Positions 19,256 to 30,669 of a DNA stretch of 64,000 nt are shown here, one piece after another; the stretch's first letter is position 1, and every line of letters begins with the position of its first letter. The position numbers were made by a program, and so were the translations under genes. Source of the stretch: Meghimatium bilineatum (Eukaryota; Mollusca; Gastropoda; Stylommatophora; Philomycidae); NCBI GenBank assembly GCA_034231615.1, contig CM067306.1, positions 59,377,057 through 59,441,056 on the forward strand, read 5' to 3'. The notes beneath the pieces were generated by a model, which searched no databases, was not told the origin of the DNA, and saw only the letters and a program-made list of their open reading frames with translations.

Positions 19256-20254
19256 AGTACTACTTGTTTTAGGATACGGCAATTTGGCAATCTGCGGACG
19301 TGACTCACCGAACACTGGTGACTTGGATGACATGAACGGAATTACACAGTTCATTGAAGCTATTGGCGCTGTAACCTGATAACTAACAGAAGAACGATGA
19401 AGAAGAAGAATACAAGTATTACAGAAAATTCTGCGCATTTCATACAGTGCAGTTTATAAAATTAGAAGATTTGAATAGTTTATCACTGATTACTTTGTAC
19501 ATTTTCCCTTTGACATTACATCTGTTCCGGCAAATTACCGTAAGAATTGACGGAGTGAGCACCAGCAAACTCAGAAAGTTTGACAATTGTTTACAAGGGA
19601 AGATGAGTTTGACAGAAGTCGGTGTCAATAATACTGTTTTTGACACATCAATTAAATTGTTTGAATTAAAAAAGATTAGAATAAAAAATTGTGAATAAAC
19701 ACATATTTTTTGCATATTTTTTGTACTGAAGTTTTTTTTTATTTTTAGAGGTGTGAGGGCTCAATATTTTGGACACAATTATGCATGGTGCAGTTCCTGA
19801 ATTATTGACAGTTCTTGACAATAGTTAACGGGAAGGTGTTAAAAGTTGACAAAAAGTGTGTGTTTTTGGCGGAATTTATGGACACTCGAAGCAAAGTAAT
19901 CGTTTATTGCCATTGGAGATTTTGACTGTATTAGACAGGACAAGAGAACCTTTGACGTTATTAAGAGTCGAAGATATGGTTAATCATTGATCTGTGATTC
20001 CTATATTAAATTATTAAAATCTGTAAAGATATATATCTGCTTTATAAAGTTTCCATACTTTTTGTAAAGTTTGTTTTGTGGCTTTGTATTTTGTCCATGT
20101 TTTATTTGTATCTGAGCAACTTGGAGAAATGTCTAAATATGTGATTTGAAAAAAAGATAATTGGCTAAATGATCAAAGTGTCATAAAATTGTATTTTAAT
20201 AGAAAATCGAAATGATAAAATAAATATTATTTCTTTAATGCATGCTTAATACAC
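19256..20254. other. Mostly unrecognised AT-rich sequence
   Basis: At 19350-19412 is a single copy of the 33-base unit with a GAAGAA tail. Overlapping frames 19447-19698 (+) and 19440-19715 (-) show no domain and I do not call them genes. Confidence 0.5.
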
Positions 20255-20460
20255 CACCAATCTCTTGAATGGATGGATACCTACAGACAAAAGAGCCAGG
20301 GGTAGACCAAAAGAAACACTCAGAAGGACAATATTTAGAGAAAGTAGAACAATCAATATACATACTGTTCAAGAACTGCACAGAATAGCTTTGAACAGAC
20401 AGAATTGAAGAGATATGACTTCTGCTCTATGCGCTAATTTCAGCGCTAAATGAAAATGAA
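20255..20460 (+). pseudogene. LINE 3' tail
   Basis: R-A-R-G-R-P-K-E-T-L-R-R-T-I-F-R-E-S, then I-H-T-V-Q-E-L-H-R-I-A-L-N-R-Q-N: the basic GRP tail typical of non-LTR pol C-termini. Ends in an AATGAATGAAAA-type simple tail. Confidence 0.5.
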
Positions 20461-20699
20461 TGAATGAAAATGCATGATAGCAGATATTGATAGCAGATTC
20501 CTATGTGTAAATTATAGTAATCTTTATGTTGCCAGTTTGCAATTAGGTCAATTGTTAGATATTAGTTTTGGCCAGAATGTAAACATTATCTTTCCTGAAA
20601 TCATAGTCATTTTAAGTTTCAGTCAGAACTTTTAACAAATTCATCTGTCAAATATCGATGTTGTCAGGCCATTGGCGCAAATAAAACTGTCAGCAATAT

Positions 20700-21660
20700 T
20701 TCGAATTTCTCCCAGCATATTTTGAATTTCTCAATCTCTCCCAGCATATTTCGAATTACTCAGTCTCTCCCAGCATATTTCGAATCTCTCCCAGCATATT
20801 TCGAATTTCTCAATCTCTCCCATTACATTTCGAATTTCTCAATCTCTCCCAGCATATTTCGAATTTCTCAATTTCTCTCATCACATTTCGAATTTCTCAA
20901 TCTCTCCTAGCATATTTCGAATTTCTCAATATCTCCCATCACATTTCGAATTTCTCAATTTCTCCCAGCATTTTTCGAATTTCTCAATCTCTCCTAGCAT
21001 ATTTCGAATCTTTCTCAGCATATTTCGAATTTCTAAATCTCTCCTAGCATATTTCGAATCTCTCCCAGCATATTTCGAATTTCTCAATCTCCCCTAGCAT
21101 ATTTTGAATCTCTCCCAGCATATTTCGAATTTCTCAATCTCTCCCAGCATATTTCGAATTTCTCAATCTCTCCCATCACATTTCGAATTTCTCAATCTCT
21201 CCTAGCAATATTTCGAATTTCTCAATCTCTCCTAGCAATATTTCGAATTACTCATTCTCTCCAAGCAATATTTCGAATTTCTCAATCTCTCCCATCATAT
21301 TTCGAATTACTCAATCTCTCCTAGCAATATTTCGAATTACTCAATCTCTCCTAGCAATATTTCGAATTTCTCAATCTCTCCTAGCATATTTCGAATCTCT
21401 CCCAGCATATTTCGAATTTCTCAATCTCTCCTAGCATATTTCGAATCTCTCCCAGCATATTTCGAATTTCTCAATCTCTCCTAGCATATTTCTCAATCTC
21501 TCCCAGCATATTTCGAATTTCTCAATCTCTCCCATCACATTTCGAATTACTCAATCTCTCCTAGCAATATTTCGAATTACTCAATCTCTCCTAACAATAT
21601 TTCGAATTTCTCAATCTCTCCCAGCATATTTCGAATTACTCAATCTCTCCTAGCAAATGC
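20700..21660. repeat. 29-base / 19-base tandem array
   Basis: ATTTCGAATTTCTCAATCTC plus TCCCAGCAT, mixed with a shorter form lacking the middle (ATTTCGAATCTCTCCCAGC). At ~960 bases it is among the longest arrays in the window. Confidence 0.95.
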
Positions 21661-21702
21661 CGAAGAGTATACTTCCTGATATTTTATATAGCTCACTGGT
21701 TA

Positions 21703-21709
21703 CACACAC

Positions 21710-21740
<31 letters not shown>

Positions 21741-21741
21741 A
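21703..21741. repeat. (AC)n microsatellite
   Basis: About 18 CA units with one CG interruption. Confidence 0.95.
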
Positions 21742-22084
21742 GCTAGATTGCCCCAATCCCTCATTCGTCCCGTTCTCCTCGCCCGAGGATAATTCACAAT
21801 TCTTTAAGCCTCATTATTATATCTCATCTCAGTCTAGTGTCCTCATTTAGAAAACGTTCATGTAAAGATAATAAAATGTCATTATTATCCATTGCTACAT
21901 CATGTAGTAAAGATAAGCTATATAAACCAGAAATGTTCACATTAAATGCTAATATATTTTAACACATTGTCAACATTCAGGATTTAGCAATCAACCCATA
22001 ATTTCTTTTTTCTTTATTGTGGGGATTTATTGGCAGTATTTACGTTTGTTTAGTTATCGAGAACATACTACAATTTTACATAGA

Positions 22085-22806
22085 GCCCATACTGTTAAAT
22101 GGTAGTAAAGCATGGACAATTGACAATATTGCAAGAAAATATCTGGAGGTCACAGAGATGTGTTTTAAAAATATCATGGACGGCTAAAAAGTAATGCTAT
22201 AATTCTACAACTGTCAACTCAAATAGAGAAATTATTAACTGTATTAGAAGACGATAATCACAGTTTCAGGGTCATGTCATGAGGAGAGGTAGATTGGATA
22301 ACATCGTAACAACTGGAAAGATCGAGGGTAAGAGAGACAGGGGAAGACAACGTGAGAAAATGTTGGATGGCTTGAAAGCCTGACATGATGCGGAATCATC
22401 AGAAACTATATTTAAATGTATAACAAACAGAGGGCTGTGGAGGGACATGATCGTCTACGCCGGGAAGGCATGGTACCAATGAATTAATTTACGTTTAGTA
22501 GTTTACTATAAGGATAAACGCAAGCTAACTATTTCGGACTTATAAAAATAGACAATGGTTTAGACAGATTAATCATGATAGGAAAAGTTCTAGGGAAGAG
22601 ATAAAATTAGACAATGGTTTAGACAGATTAATCATGAAAGGAAAAGTTCTAGGGAAGAGAACAAGAGGAAGACAAAGACAACGATGGACACGTGACATCG
22701 AAGACTTTTTGAACATAACACTGGAAGAGGCTTGGCAGCTTGCACAGATACGAGAGGCTTACATAGTTGCATTGAGAACAACATTCCGTAAAGGACACGT
22801 CACATA
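22085..22806 (+). pseudogene. Two LINE C-terminal tails in tandem
   Basis: 22085-22500 reads G-S-K-A-W-T-I-D, then G-H-V-M-R-R-G-R-L-D-N, K-I-E-G-K-R-D-R-G-R-Q-R, L-W-R-D-M-I-V-Y-A. 22620-22806 reads GKVLGKRTRGRQRQRWTRDI, E-E-A-W-Q-L-A-Q-I-R-E and T-T-F-R-K-G-H-V-T-stop (family W). A 45-base segment around GACAATGGTTTAGACAGATT is tandemly duplicated between them. Confidence 0.7.
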
Positions 22807-22974
22807 GAGAGATATGTAGTTTACCATTGTTGTCTGAAAGGGCCGGGTGCACAATTGCCTGCGGCTGGGTTTGAAACCCTTTCGTAGATACGGTTACAGA
22901 CGCATTGTTTTCATAAAAGATAAACAGGATGTTCTCATAAAAGATAGACAAAATGCAGCACAAGAGAGAAATCC

Positions 22975-23205
22975 AGACCGTCGGCGGTAAAGACCTCTAT
23001 GCAGAGCGTAAATAAACCTTCACTCGTTACGTTTTTGATTATTGTCGGGATTTTTGTTGGTCACTATCTATATACTTGGAGTCACGTTCCAAAAAAAGCA
23101 AAGACCGACCTACGAAATGAACAAAAATAATCAAAAATCAGTCTTTCAAGTCACGTTTAATTTCTGTACAAAGGTCTTTACTGTAGAGCGGTCATGGAGA
23201 AATGA
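22975..23205. mobile_element. Foldback MITE, related to 43765-44015
   Basis: Left GGCGGTAAAGACCTCTATG and right ACAAAGGTCTTTACTGTAG are inverted; the centre has ATTATTGTCGGGATTTTTG and AAAGACCGACCTACGAA. An open frame at 23042-23377 crosses it and is not considered a gene. Confidence 0.6.
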
Positions 23206-23589
23206 ACAAGAGATGTGTGAAAGAATCGGCGTGAATACTCTTTCTATCTCTCTCCCGCTCAATCCACGCTCTCATTGTAGTAGGATATTTTTGTTACCCT
23301 GGCATCTTCCTCGTCGCTACAATTTTCCAAAAGTTCTTTTTTTAGATATTGTTTCCTATTTCTGCTTTAATACCTGACATTTTTACGGGGTACAAATTGG
23401 GAAAATTCGACATAGAAGAAATAGATAGAGAAGAAAACAAATATGTATTACTTCGGCTTCATTTTTAGAAATAGGCCCTAGGGCCTACAATTAAAAAGTA
23501 ATGACGAAATCTACCGCATTTGCTGTACTGATTAATTTTAAACCAAGTTTCAGAAACCGGGGCTTTTTTTTTTTAATCGAAGTTAGCAT

Positions 23590-24478
23590 GGTACAGAGGA
23601 GAAGAATCTGAAGATGAATTAAATAAAACAACGAAATGATATTTGCTGATGATCAATGTATTATTGACGAAGATAAACATCAGTTATAACATCTTATTAA
23701 CGCGCTCACGATAACATGCGTAAAGTATGAAAATAAATAAGCAGATAACATAAGCAATTAAAATTAGCAAGTCGCTAAACCCAGTGAATATAACGATAAA
23801 CAAAAGCAAAGTGAAACAAACTTCTGAATTTAAATAACTGGGAAGTATAAGCACAGAATACGGAAAATTAGACAGAGAGGTTTAGACAAGATGCCAGGAA
23901 TCAAATATAGTGATAAACCAGCTATCATCATTACTGTTCAACCTAAAGATGAAGACGGAAGTCAAGAGACAGATGATAAACGGTATTTACATGCCACCAT
24001 TATGTTATCAATGCCAAACATGGCCGCTAACAGTAGCCCAGCAGAGAAAACTACACCATGTGAGAGGAAATGCTTGAGAAAAGCTGCAACAGTGACCACA
24101 CTAGAGAAAATCAGAAATGTGTAAATCAGGAGAAGAATCTGATTACATCGAAGATTACATCAGGAGAAGACCATGTAAAGAATACATCGAGAAACAACAA
24201 ATAAAATGGTTTTGACACATTACGAGAATGAACCATGACCAACTACCAACACACACACACATAACGAGAAGATCCGGATACACGACCAGGGGAAGACCTA
24301 GAAGACGATGTACATATAATATCAAGACAACCCTGAACAGATATGTATTAAAATCAGACAGAGCGGCACATCTGACCTTGAATAGACAGCTAAAGCTTCC
24401 AGTCACCACGCCTACGCTTAACGCCAAGTGTAGATATTCTGACAATTATCCACCTGGGGATAAACAACAGACACCTTG
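23590..24478 (+). pseudogene. LINE-Y reverse transcriptase fragment with FADD box
   Basis: I-F-A-D-D-Q-C-I-I-D at about 23639-23668 is the RT catalytic box. Then C-E-R-K-C-L-R-K-A-A-T-V-T-T-L-E-K-I-R-N (to 24120) and the G-R-P-R-R-R-C-T-Y-N-I-K tail at 24290-24325. Frameshifted and with stops; open frames 23891-24124 and 24228-24479 are its pieces. Confidence 0.7.
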
Positions 24479-24678
24479 ACACAGAGAATGATCTTTTTTA
24501 GTATTTCTGTAGGAATTTGAGGATGGACTCAGAAAAAGAGTCATATTATTATGAAATACCTAGGCCTAATTGCTCCGTGCAGCACGAAGACCTAGCTTAC
24601 GTGTTTTGGTCCTCTCGAAAAGTACATGCTTGTGTCATATTTGTGTTATTCTGCATTTCCATCCACCGGTGCATATTC

Positions 24679-24836
24679 TTCTTCTTCAGTGTTCATTCTC
24701 AAACTCTCGCTGGATCTCTTTTGTAGCAGGACAATGGTCTTAGTAGATTTACGGCAGCATGTAGTCCAGAGAATAGAAATGCATTGTGTCGCCGTTTTAT
24801 TTGCGCCAATGACTCGATACATCCGTATTCGGCGGT
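24679..24836 (-). mobile_element. SINE-A copy, 12-base target duplication
   Basis: CGGTGCATATTC at 24667-24678 and 24837-24848 exactly bounds a reverse-oriented copy (TTCTTCTTCAGTGTTCATTC to CCGTATTCGGCGGT). Confidence 0.88.
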
Positions 24837-24848
24837 CGGTGCATATTC

Positions 24849-26285
24849 AAGTGACTCAGAATACAATTGTACGTTTTTTTAGGGATGCGGACGTGACGAA
24901 TTTGGAAAAAGTTTGACACACATTGCCTGGCGAGCTGGTGTTACCAGATTACCGAAACGCACCTGGTTCAAATCCTGCCTGCTTCCTTTGGACTTTACAC
25001 CATTAAAATGTGTACATTATTTTTAAAAAAAGTTCGGCTCTATGACGGCGAGATATACAGCGCGTCTGTGATGGTCAATGTACCGGGTTAGAATCCCGCC
25101 TGAAGGTCACTGTGCATTCGGACCATTCAGTAAGCAATGGCAAACTACTAAATGTATTTCTATTGCCTAGAAAATCAATACAGCCAATTAAGTGCTGAGT
25201 CAATGGCTAAATATTGGATAGAACATTCTACCAATTTCTTCTTTAATGAGGACATTTAGTTACTGAATATTTCAAGTGTGTTATGTTCAGGTACGTATAG
25301 TTTTAAAAAAAAATAGATGTAATATATATGTTTTTAAAAACTAAATATATGTTTTTTTAAAATAACAGTAATATTTTATATTACTGTTTCTATTGGTGTC
25401 CTACTCATTTTTCTTTAGTATTTTTGTTTGTTTGTTTGTTTGTTGTTTGTTTGTTTGTTTTTTAAATGGGGGATTAAAAACTATCTGCCGAGGAACGACT
25501 CTTTAAACCTAAGACAGAAGTCTATTTTGATGATACATGTGGTTTGGTGAGAAGTAATTTATTTATCCAAAAACAAAACGTATAACTAAACTAAACTGGT
25601 ATCAATATTGAATATCTCATTTTAGAAAGCTAAGTCAAGTGAAACTAAATAAGAACAATATACCTCGTCAAAAGGCACAAACATTTTTGTATTTACACAA
25701 CTGTTTGCAGAACTTTTTAAAATAAATTGTAATACGTGTAGAATATCAGAGCAATAACGAATATCTCGAAATAGTCAAAGATACCTTGAAATGCAACTAG
25801 CTTTATAGGGAAACAACTCTTAACATCATGAACATAAAAATGACCAAGCTATATGTGTCCAATCAGTTTGTTGTAAGAAAATTACAATTTTGCTGTAGAG
25901 ACAAGCGCTGTATTTGATCTGAATTGCAAATAACGTTATAAATTAATGGTAATTAATTATAATTAGTGGCTACGAGTTATGTGCTCTAAGGCTCCAAGAC
26001 GCCCTCGACAGTGACAAGTCAATTTAAAGTGGATGAGTTAGCATGAATTTATCATCATAATTATTAATGGTAAATATGTATGTATAGATGGTCCAGGATA
26101 ACGCTGTATGAACAAGATGTTAGAAGTATGATACTGTTTAATTATACAATTATTTGTTGATACCCGTATCTTTTTGTAAGTTTGTTTTACTACTTTGTCT
26201 TCTTCTTTGTCGTTCAAACCCGCATCTTTTTGTTCGTAGTCTTACTAATGCCTTCTTCTTTGTCTTCGTTCAAACTCCTGTACAT
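24849..26285. other. No gene seen; weak tRNA-like motifs
   Basis: GGTTCAAATCC near 24969 and GGGTTAGAATCCC near 25086 resemble pol III B boxes of decayed SINEs (24910-25110). The rest is AT-rich with a TTTG-repeat near 25425. Confidence 0.4.
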
Positions 26286-26317
26286 TAATACTAATAATAA
26301 TAATAATAATAATAATT

Positions 26318-26388
<71 letters not shown>
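26286..26388. repeat. (AAT)n microsatellite
   Basis: Over 30 AAT units with two interruptions, directly before the LINE-X YADD segment. Confidence 0.95.
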
Positions 26389-26389
<1 letters not shown>

Positions 26390-26925
26390 GATATGCAGAT
26401 GACACTGTTCTTTTGGCAGAAAGTGAACATGAACTACAAATACTAATAGATCAAGTCAATAAATCAAGTAATGAATATGGGCTGGATATAAACATTCAAA
26501 AAACAAATACCATGATAATCAACGACACAGAAGAACAGGAGGTAAACATAAACATACAGGGAGAGAAACTACAACAAGTAAAACAGTATCAATATCTTGG
26601 ACACATAGTCACAAATGATGGCAGATGTGAAACAGAAGTTAAAAGGAGAATAGGAATGGCTAAAAGTACCTTCAATGACATGAGGAAATTATTAATATCT
26701 AAACAAATTACAAACAAGTTAAAAATGAGAATTATAAAATGCTACATCTACTCCATATTAATGTATGGCTCAGAAACATGGACACTAAATAAACAATTAG
26801 AAGACAATATTGATGCCTTTGAGATGTGGGTATATAGAAGAATAGGGAGAACAACATGGAACGAGAAGAAAACAAATAAAGAGGTGCTAAAAACACTTAA
26901 TATGAAGAAAGAACTAGTCCGTTCA
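26386..26925 (+). pseudogene. LINE-X reverse transcriptase, C-terminal part (YADD)
   Basis: Open from an AAT microsatellite into RYADDTVLLAESEHELQIL, then YQYLGHIVTNDGRCETEVKR, LMYGSETWTLNKQ and WVYRRIGRTTWNEKKTNKEV. These are RT motif 5 and thumb of an RTE/Jockey-like non-LTR element. The poly-Asn stretch at the front of the 267-codon frame is the translated microsatellite, not protein. LINE-X homology stops at ~26920, where unrelated sequence leading to the DDE transposase begins. Confidence 0.85.
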
Positions 26926-27406
26926 GATTCGTTTGCCGAGATGTTAAATTATTTTTATCAAAAACGTATTGTTCATTTGGATTGATCATTTGAAGTTAGG
27001 TTTAGAATAATAATGTCGCTATAGAAATATTTTTTTATCAAAGAAATGTGATCCAGTATCAAAGATACCTTATTTAACCTATATTAAAAAAAAGTTAATC
27101 TAAATTATAAACAACCGCTGGATTATGTAGATGCTTACATCTCACAGCTGATTATTAAATATAAAGGCATGACCCTCACGGTAGAATGTGCACCGTTCTA
27201 AAAGTAGTTGTTTCCACTGTACATTTGTATAAAGCAATGTTACATATGGAAATTCCCGTTTAGCACCAAATATTATTTTTCCTGAACTTAGAATTATGTG
27301 AAATCAAAAACGGCTATTTACTCGATTTCAAGTCACAAGTCAGAGGCACGTCTCAATATTTACAGAAAGTAGGCGGCACTAAGCATATTACCTTCTGCAA
27401 GTCTAT
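26926..27406. other. Upstream region of the DDE transposase
   Basis: AT-rich; presumably the 5' UTR and left end of the transposon, but no terminal inverted repeat was found by eye. Confidence 0.4.
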
Positions 27407-28690
27407 GTGAGAATGAATCTGAAAGCGAAATATTTTACTGAGCATAACATTGCTATAAAGATTTATCAATACTTCTGCAGAGAGCGTAAAAAGGGACATC
27501 TTTATTGTTCTTTATCAAATCCTGAGAAGAGAACAATGCATATTTTAGGTTTGTGTAAACGTTCATTTGATCGAATAGTGGAAGCAAGCGGATATTTATT
27601 GCCAACAAATTCACGAAAGCAAGGAAGGAAAGAAAAGATAGACAGTTTCGATAAGGACCTAGTAAAAAGAGAAATATGTAGAATGTTTGATAAAAACGAA
27701 GAAGTGACACTTAGAAAGTTGAAGATTTGGCTGAAAACTAATAACGACATTGAAATATCAAAAACTTTATTATGGAAAACTGTAAGAAATGCAGGCTTCA
27801 CCTTTAGAAAGTATGCTGGTGGAAAAAACATTATTTGTGAAAAGCCACATCTGGTAGCTCTTAGAAGCAAGTATTTACGTGAAGTGAAGGGAATGCGCGA
27901 GAATGGTTATGATATTGTGTATTTAGATGAAACTTGGATCAACGCTCATCATACAAATGAAAAGGAATGGCAGTTAGCAGATGGAAGTATTAAAAGATCA
28001 GTACCAAGTAGTAAAGGGCAACGTTTGATAGTTGCACATGCAGGTAGCAGACATGATGGGTTGTTGCAGAATGCTCATCTAATTTTCATTTCAAAATCCA
28101 TTGACAATAGAGACTACCACTCCGAAATGAATGGGCACATATTCGAAGACTGGATCGAAAAAAGTATTCTTCCAATATTAGATAGACCTTCTTGTCTGAT
28201 AATGGACAATGCTTCATACCATAACGTAGTGAACGTAGAAGATAGAATCCCAACATCATCAAGTACAAAAGATGCAATCAAAACGTGGCTCATAAAAGAA
28301 CACATACCAGTTACCGACAGGTACTTGAAACCCGAATTGCTTAACCTTGTAAAACAGACACAACGAACAAAGATATTTAAAATAGACAAGTTAATTGAAG
28401 AACATGGTCATAGATGTTTGAGACTACCTCCATATCATGCACACTTAAATCCTATAGAGCTAATTTGGGCAAAAGTTAAAGGACACGTAGCATCTACAAA
28501 TACAACTTTCAAATTATGTGATATTGAGACACTTACAAATCAGGCTCTATCAAATATACATAAAGACTACTGGGTGAAATGTGAGGATCATGTGTTACGC
28601 CAAGAAGAGGAATATTGGAAAAAGGAAGGTTTGTTGTTTGTTCAGCCGAAAACAGTAATCGACCTATTTGACTCGTCTGATTATGAATGA
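27407..28690 (+). CDS. IS630/Tc1/mariner-superfamily DDE transposase, intact (427 aa)
   Basis: Uninterrupted 427-codon frame. The N-terminal ~130 residues look like a helix-turn-helix DNA-binding region ('CKRSFDRIVEASGY', then 'LRKLKIWLKTNNDIEISKTLLWKTVRNAGF'-type second HTH). The DDE core shows YLDETWINAHH (D174), CLIMDNASYHN (D267) and LPPYHAHLNPIELIW (E351). The 83 residues between the second D and the E are far more than the 34-41 of classical Tc1/mariner; the insert carries 'LKPELL' and an 'EEHGH' stretch. I recall a wide-spaced group of this superfamily in animals (DD82E, 'Sailor'), but membership needs a tree. It cuts and pastes DNA, normally at TA. I found no convincing terminal inverted repeats by eye in 26930-27400 or 28690-28840. 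LINE-X sequence stops at ~26920 just upstream, which may mark the element's left edge. Confidence 0.9.
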   Translation: MRMNLKAKYFTEHNIAIKIYQYFCRERKKGHLYCSLSNPEKRTMHILGLCKRSFDRIVEASGYLLPTNSRKQGRKEKIDSFDKDLVKREICRMFDKNEEVTLRKLKIWLKTNNDIEISKTLLWKTVRNAGFTFRKYAGGKNIICEKPHLVALRSKYLREVKGMRENGYDIVYLDETWINAHHTNEKEWQLADGSIKRSVPSSKGQRLIVAHAGSRHDGLLQNAHLIFISKSIDNRDYHSEMNGHIFEDWIEKSILPILDRPSCLIMDNASYHNVVNVEDRIPTSSSTKDAIKTWLIKEHIPVTDRYLKPELLNLVKQTQRTKIFKIDKLIEEHGHRCLRLPPYHAHLNPIELIWAKVKGHVASTNTTFKLCDIETLTNQALSNIHKDYWVKCEDHVLRQEEEYWKKEGLLFVQPKTVIDLFDSSDYE

Positions 28691-28834
28691 TCATTACTCT
28701 GATTAAGTCTACACTAAAAAAATTTTGATTTGCAAAATTTACAAGTTGATTTGTAAAACATTTCATTGCTCAATACCACCCAAGCAATTCAAAAAAATAT
28801 TATAAGCAAACCATCAACCATTACTTATAAAAAT

Positions 28835-29195
28835 TAGCCCGCTTGATTCAATACAGAAGTTCAGATATCTTGGATCAACTATTACAGACAAAATTTCCTT
28901 ACATGAAGAAGTATATGTACTTATTTCAAAGGCAGCGACAACATTTGTGAAACTCACACCAAGAGCATGGAACAATATCAAATTGACTCTACGAACAAAA
29001 GATATATTTTAAATTTTTATTTTACACCTGCCACCATGTAAAATTTTGTGGACACGCCTATGGGTCATCATTGCACTAGCACGATGGACAGGTTACAGTC
29101 TAGCAGAGTGCACCACCAAGACAAGATACAGGAGATGTTGGAGATACGTTGCAGTCAACCTTCGTTGCGGAGACGGCACTTGATGATGATGATGA
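28835..29195 (+). pseudogene. RT fragment plus LINE-X 3' terminus
   Basis: 28855-28990 reads Q-K-F-R-Y-L-G-S-T-I-T-D-K-I-S and W-N-N-I-K-L-T-L-R-T-K-D-I (RT thumb of another family). 29085-29185 is the LINE-X end (ACAGTCTAGCAGAGTGCACC, CGTTGCGGAGACGGCACTTG), running into a TGATGA simple tail. Confidence 0.65.
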
Positions 29196-29219
29196 TGAAT
29201 AATGATGATGATGATGATG

Positions 29220-29252
<33 letters not shown>

Positions 29253-29255
29253 CCG
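29180..29255. repeat. (TGA)n/(TAA)n microsatellite
   Basis: Follows the LINE-X 3' end and is probably its expanded simple tail. Confidence 0.9.
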
Positions 29256-29299
29256 ATAACACGCCAAGGACGTGGGATACCACATCGAGACATATGGTG

Positions 29300-29439
29300 C
29301 AGATAGATCGCCACTCATTTCTATTTTCTAACATCCTGACGAGTTTGGAAATTTTCCACTCTGTTCAGTCCTTGATATTATCCAGCATGCCTTCCACTGA
29401 CAATCTTGTCTTCTTCCTCCCTCAACCGTACCGTTCTAA
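29300..29439. mobile_element. Dispersed repeat, second copy of 1-195
   Basis: ACGAGTTTGGAAATTTTCCA, TCAGTCCTTGATATTATCCA and GTCTTCTTCCTCC align with the start of the window. A truncated SINE-B follows directly. Confidence 0.45.
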
Positions 29440-29627
29440 TCTGCAGAGTTAAACTTTCGGCCGGACACATCCGACTTCAGTATTGCTTCTGGATCACTTT
29501 GACCCAATATGGGATGAGGATAGCCAACTCCACCACCATAATCTCCTTCGTTGCCTTTTACGACGTGATTGTAAGATAAACAGTGCTGCTATTCTTTGCT
29601 CCCCTTTCGGGCTCAGGCAACACAGAG
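29440..29627 (-). mobile_element. SINE-B copy, tail truncated
   Basis: GGCCGGACACATCCGACTTC, GGATGAGGATAGCCAACTCC, CTCCCCTTTCGGGCTCAGGC. The GAA tail and ~80 bases of 3' end are missing. Confidence 0.7.
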
Positions 29628-29837
29628 ACTTATGATAATGATGTTTACGTTACATATTATGATGATGGTAGTGGTGTCGGCAGTGATCTTGAAGATGGTA
29701 ATAATGATCCTGGGGTGGTGGCAATGGTTGTAGTTTTGGTGGTGGTGGTGGTGGTGGTGATAAAGATGGTGATGTCGATATATGATTCTAGATCAGACGA
29801 GTTATGAAACGACCAGATACAAAACTGACATTATATC

Positions 29838-30470
29838 TATCATGTGATATCTATCATGTGATATCTATCATGTGATATCTATCATGTGATATCTATCACG
29901 ATATATCTATCATGTGATATCTATCACGATATATCTATCATGTGATATCTATCACGATATATCTATCATGTGATATCTATCATGTGATATCTATCATGTG
30001 ATATCTATCACGATATATCTATCATGTGATATCTATCACGATATATCTATCATGTGATATCTATCGTGTGATATATATCATGTGATATCTATCACGATAT
30101 ATCTATCATGTGATATCTATCACGATATATCTATCATGTGATATCTATCATGTGATATCTATCATGTGATATCTATCACGATATATCTATCATGTGATAT
30201 CTATCACGATATATCTATCATGTGATATCTATCGTGTGATATATATCATGTGATATCTATCACGATATATCTATCATGTGATATCTATCACGATATATCT
30301 ATCATGTGATATCTATCATGTGATATCTATCATGTGATATCTATCACGATATATCTATCATGTGATATCTATCACGATATATCTATCATGTGATATATAT
30401 CATGTGATATATATCATGTGATATCTATCATGTGATATCTATCATGTGATATCTATCATGTGTTGTATAT
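29838..30470. repeat. 14-base array with 168-base higher-order period
   Basis: Basic unit GATATCTATCATGT, alternating with a CACGATAT variant. The marker CTATCGTGTGATATATATC recurs at 30061 and 30229, exactly 12 units apart, and the pattern of variants between them repeats. Confidence 0.93.
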
Positions 30471-30564
30471 ATTGAGAGAAAGCAAACAAACGGTGTGGAG
30501 AAATAATATAAAAGAATACATCCTACTCGCTATAAGCACGTATAATAAAACATAAAAATAATAC

Positions 30565-30665
30565 AGGTTACCGAGTCAGAGGAAGTCCACGAAAAAGATG
30601 GATAGATAACATCAATAGCATTTTGAACAATCACGGATATAGCGCAACCTGCACCTAATAATATG
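30565..30665 (+). pseudogene. LINE-Y tail fragment
   Basis: Reads G-Y-R-V-R-G-S-P-R-K-R-W-I-D-N-I-N-S-I-L-N-N-H-G. About 100 bases, matching 46295-46345 and 40745-40810. Confidence 0.55.
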
Positions 30666-30669
30666 TAAT

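Noticed and set aside
19440-19715. Overlapping 83- and 91-codon frames on opposite strands
   Set aside because: Neither shows a domain, splice partner or conservation that I can see; AT-rich chance frames are expected at this length.
23042-23377. 111-codon + strand frame
   Set aside because: Runs across a foldback MITE; no domain or coding signature.
26182-26385. N-terminal part of the 267-codon frame as protein
   Set aside because: Its poly-Asn stretch is an AAT microsatellite in front of the LINE-X RT fragment.
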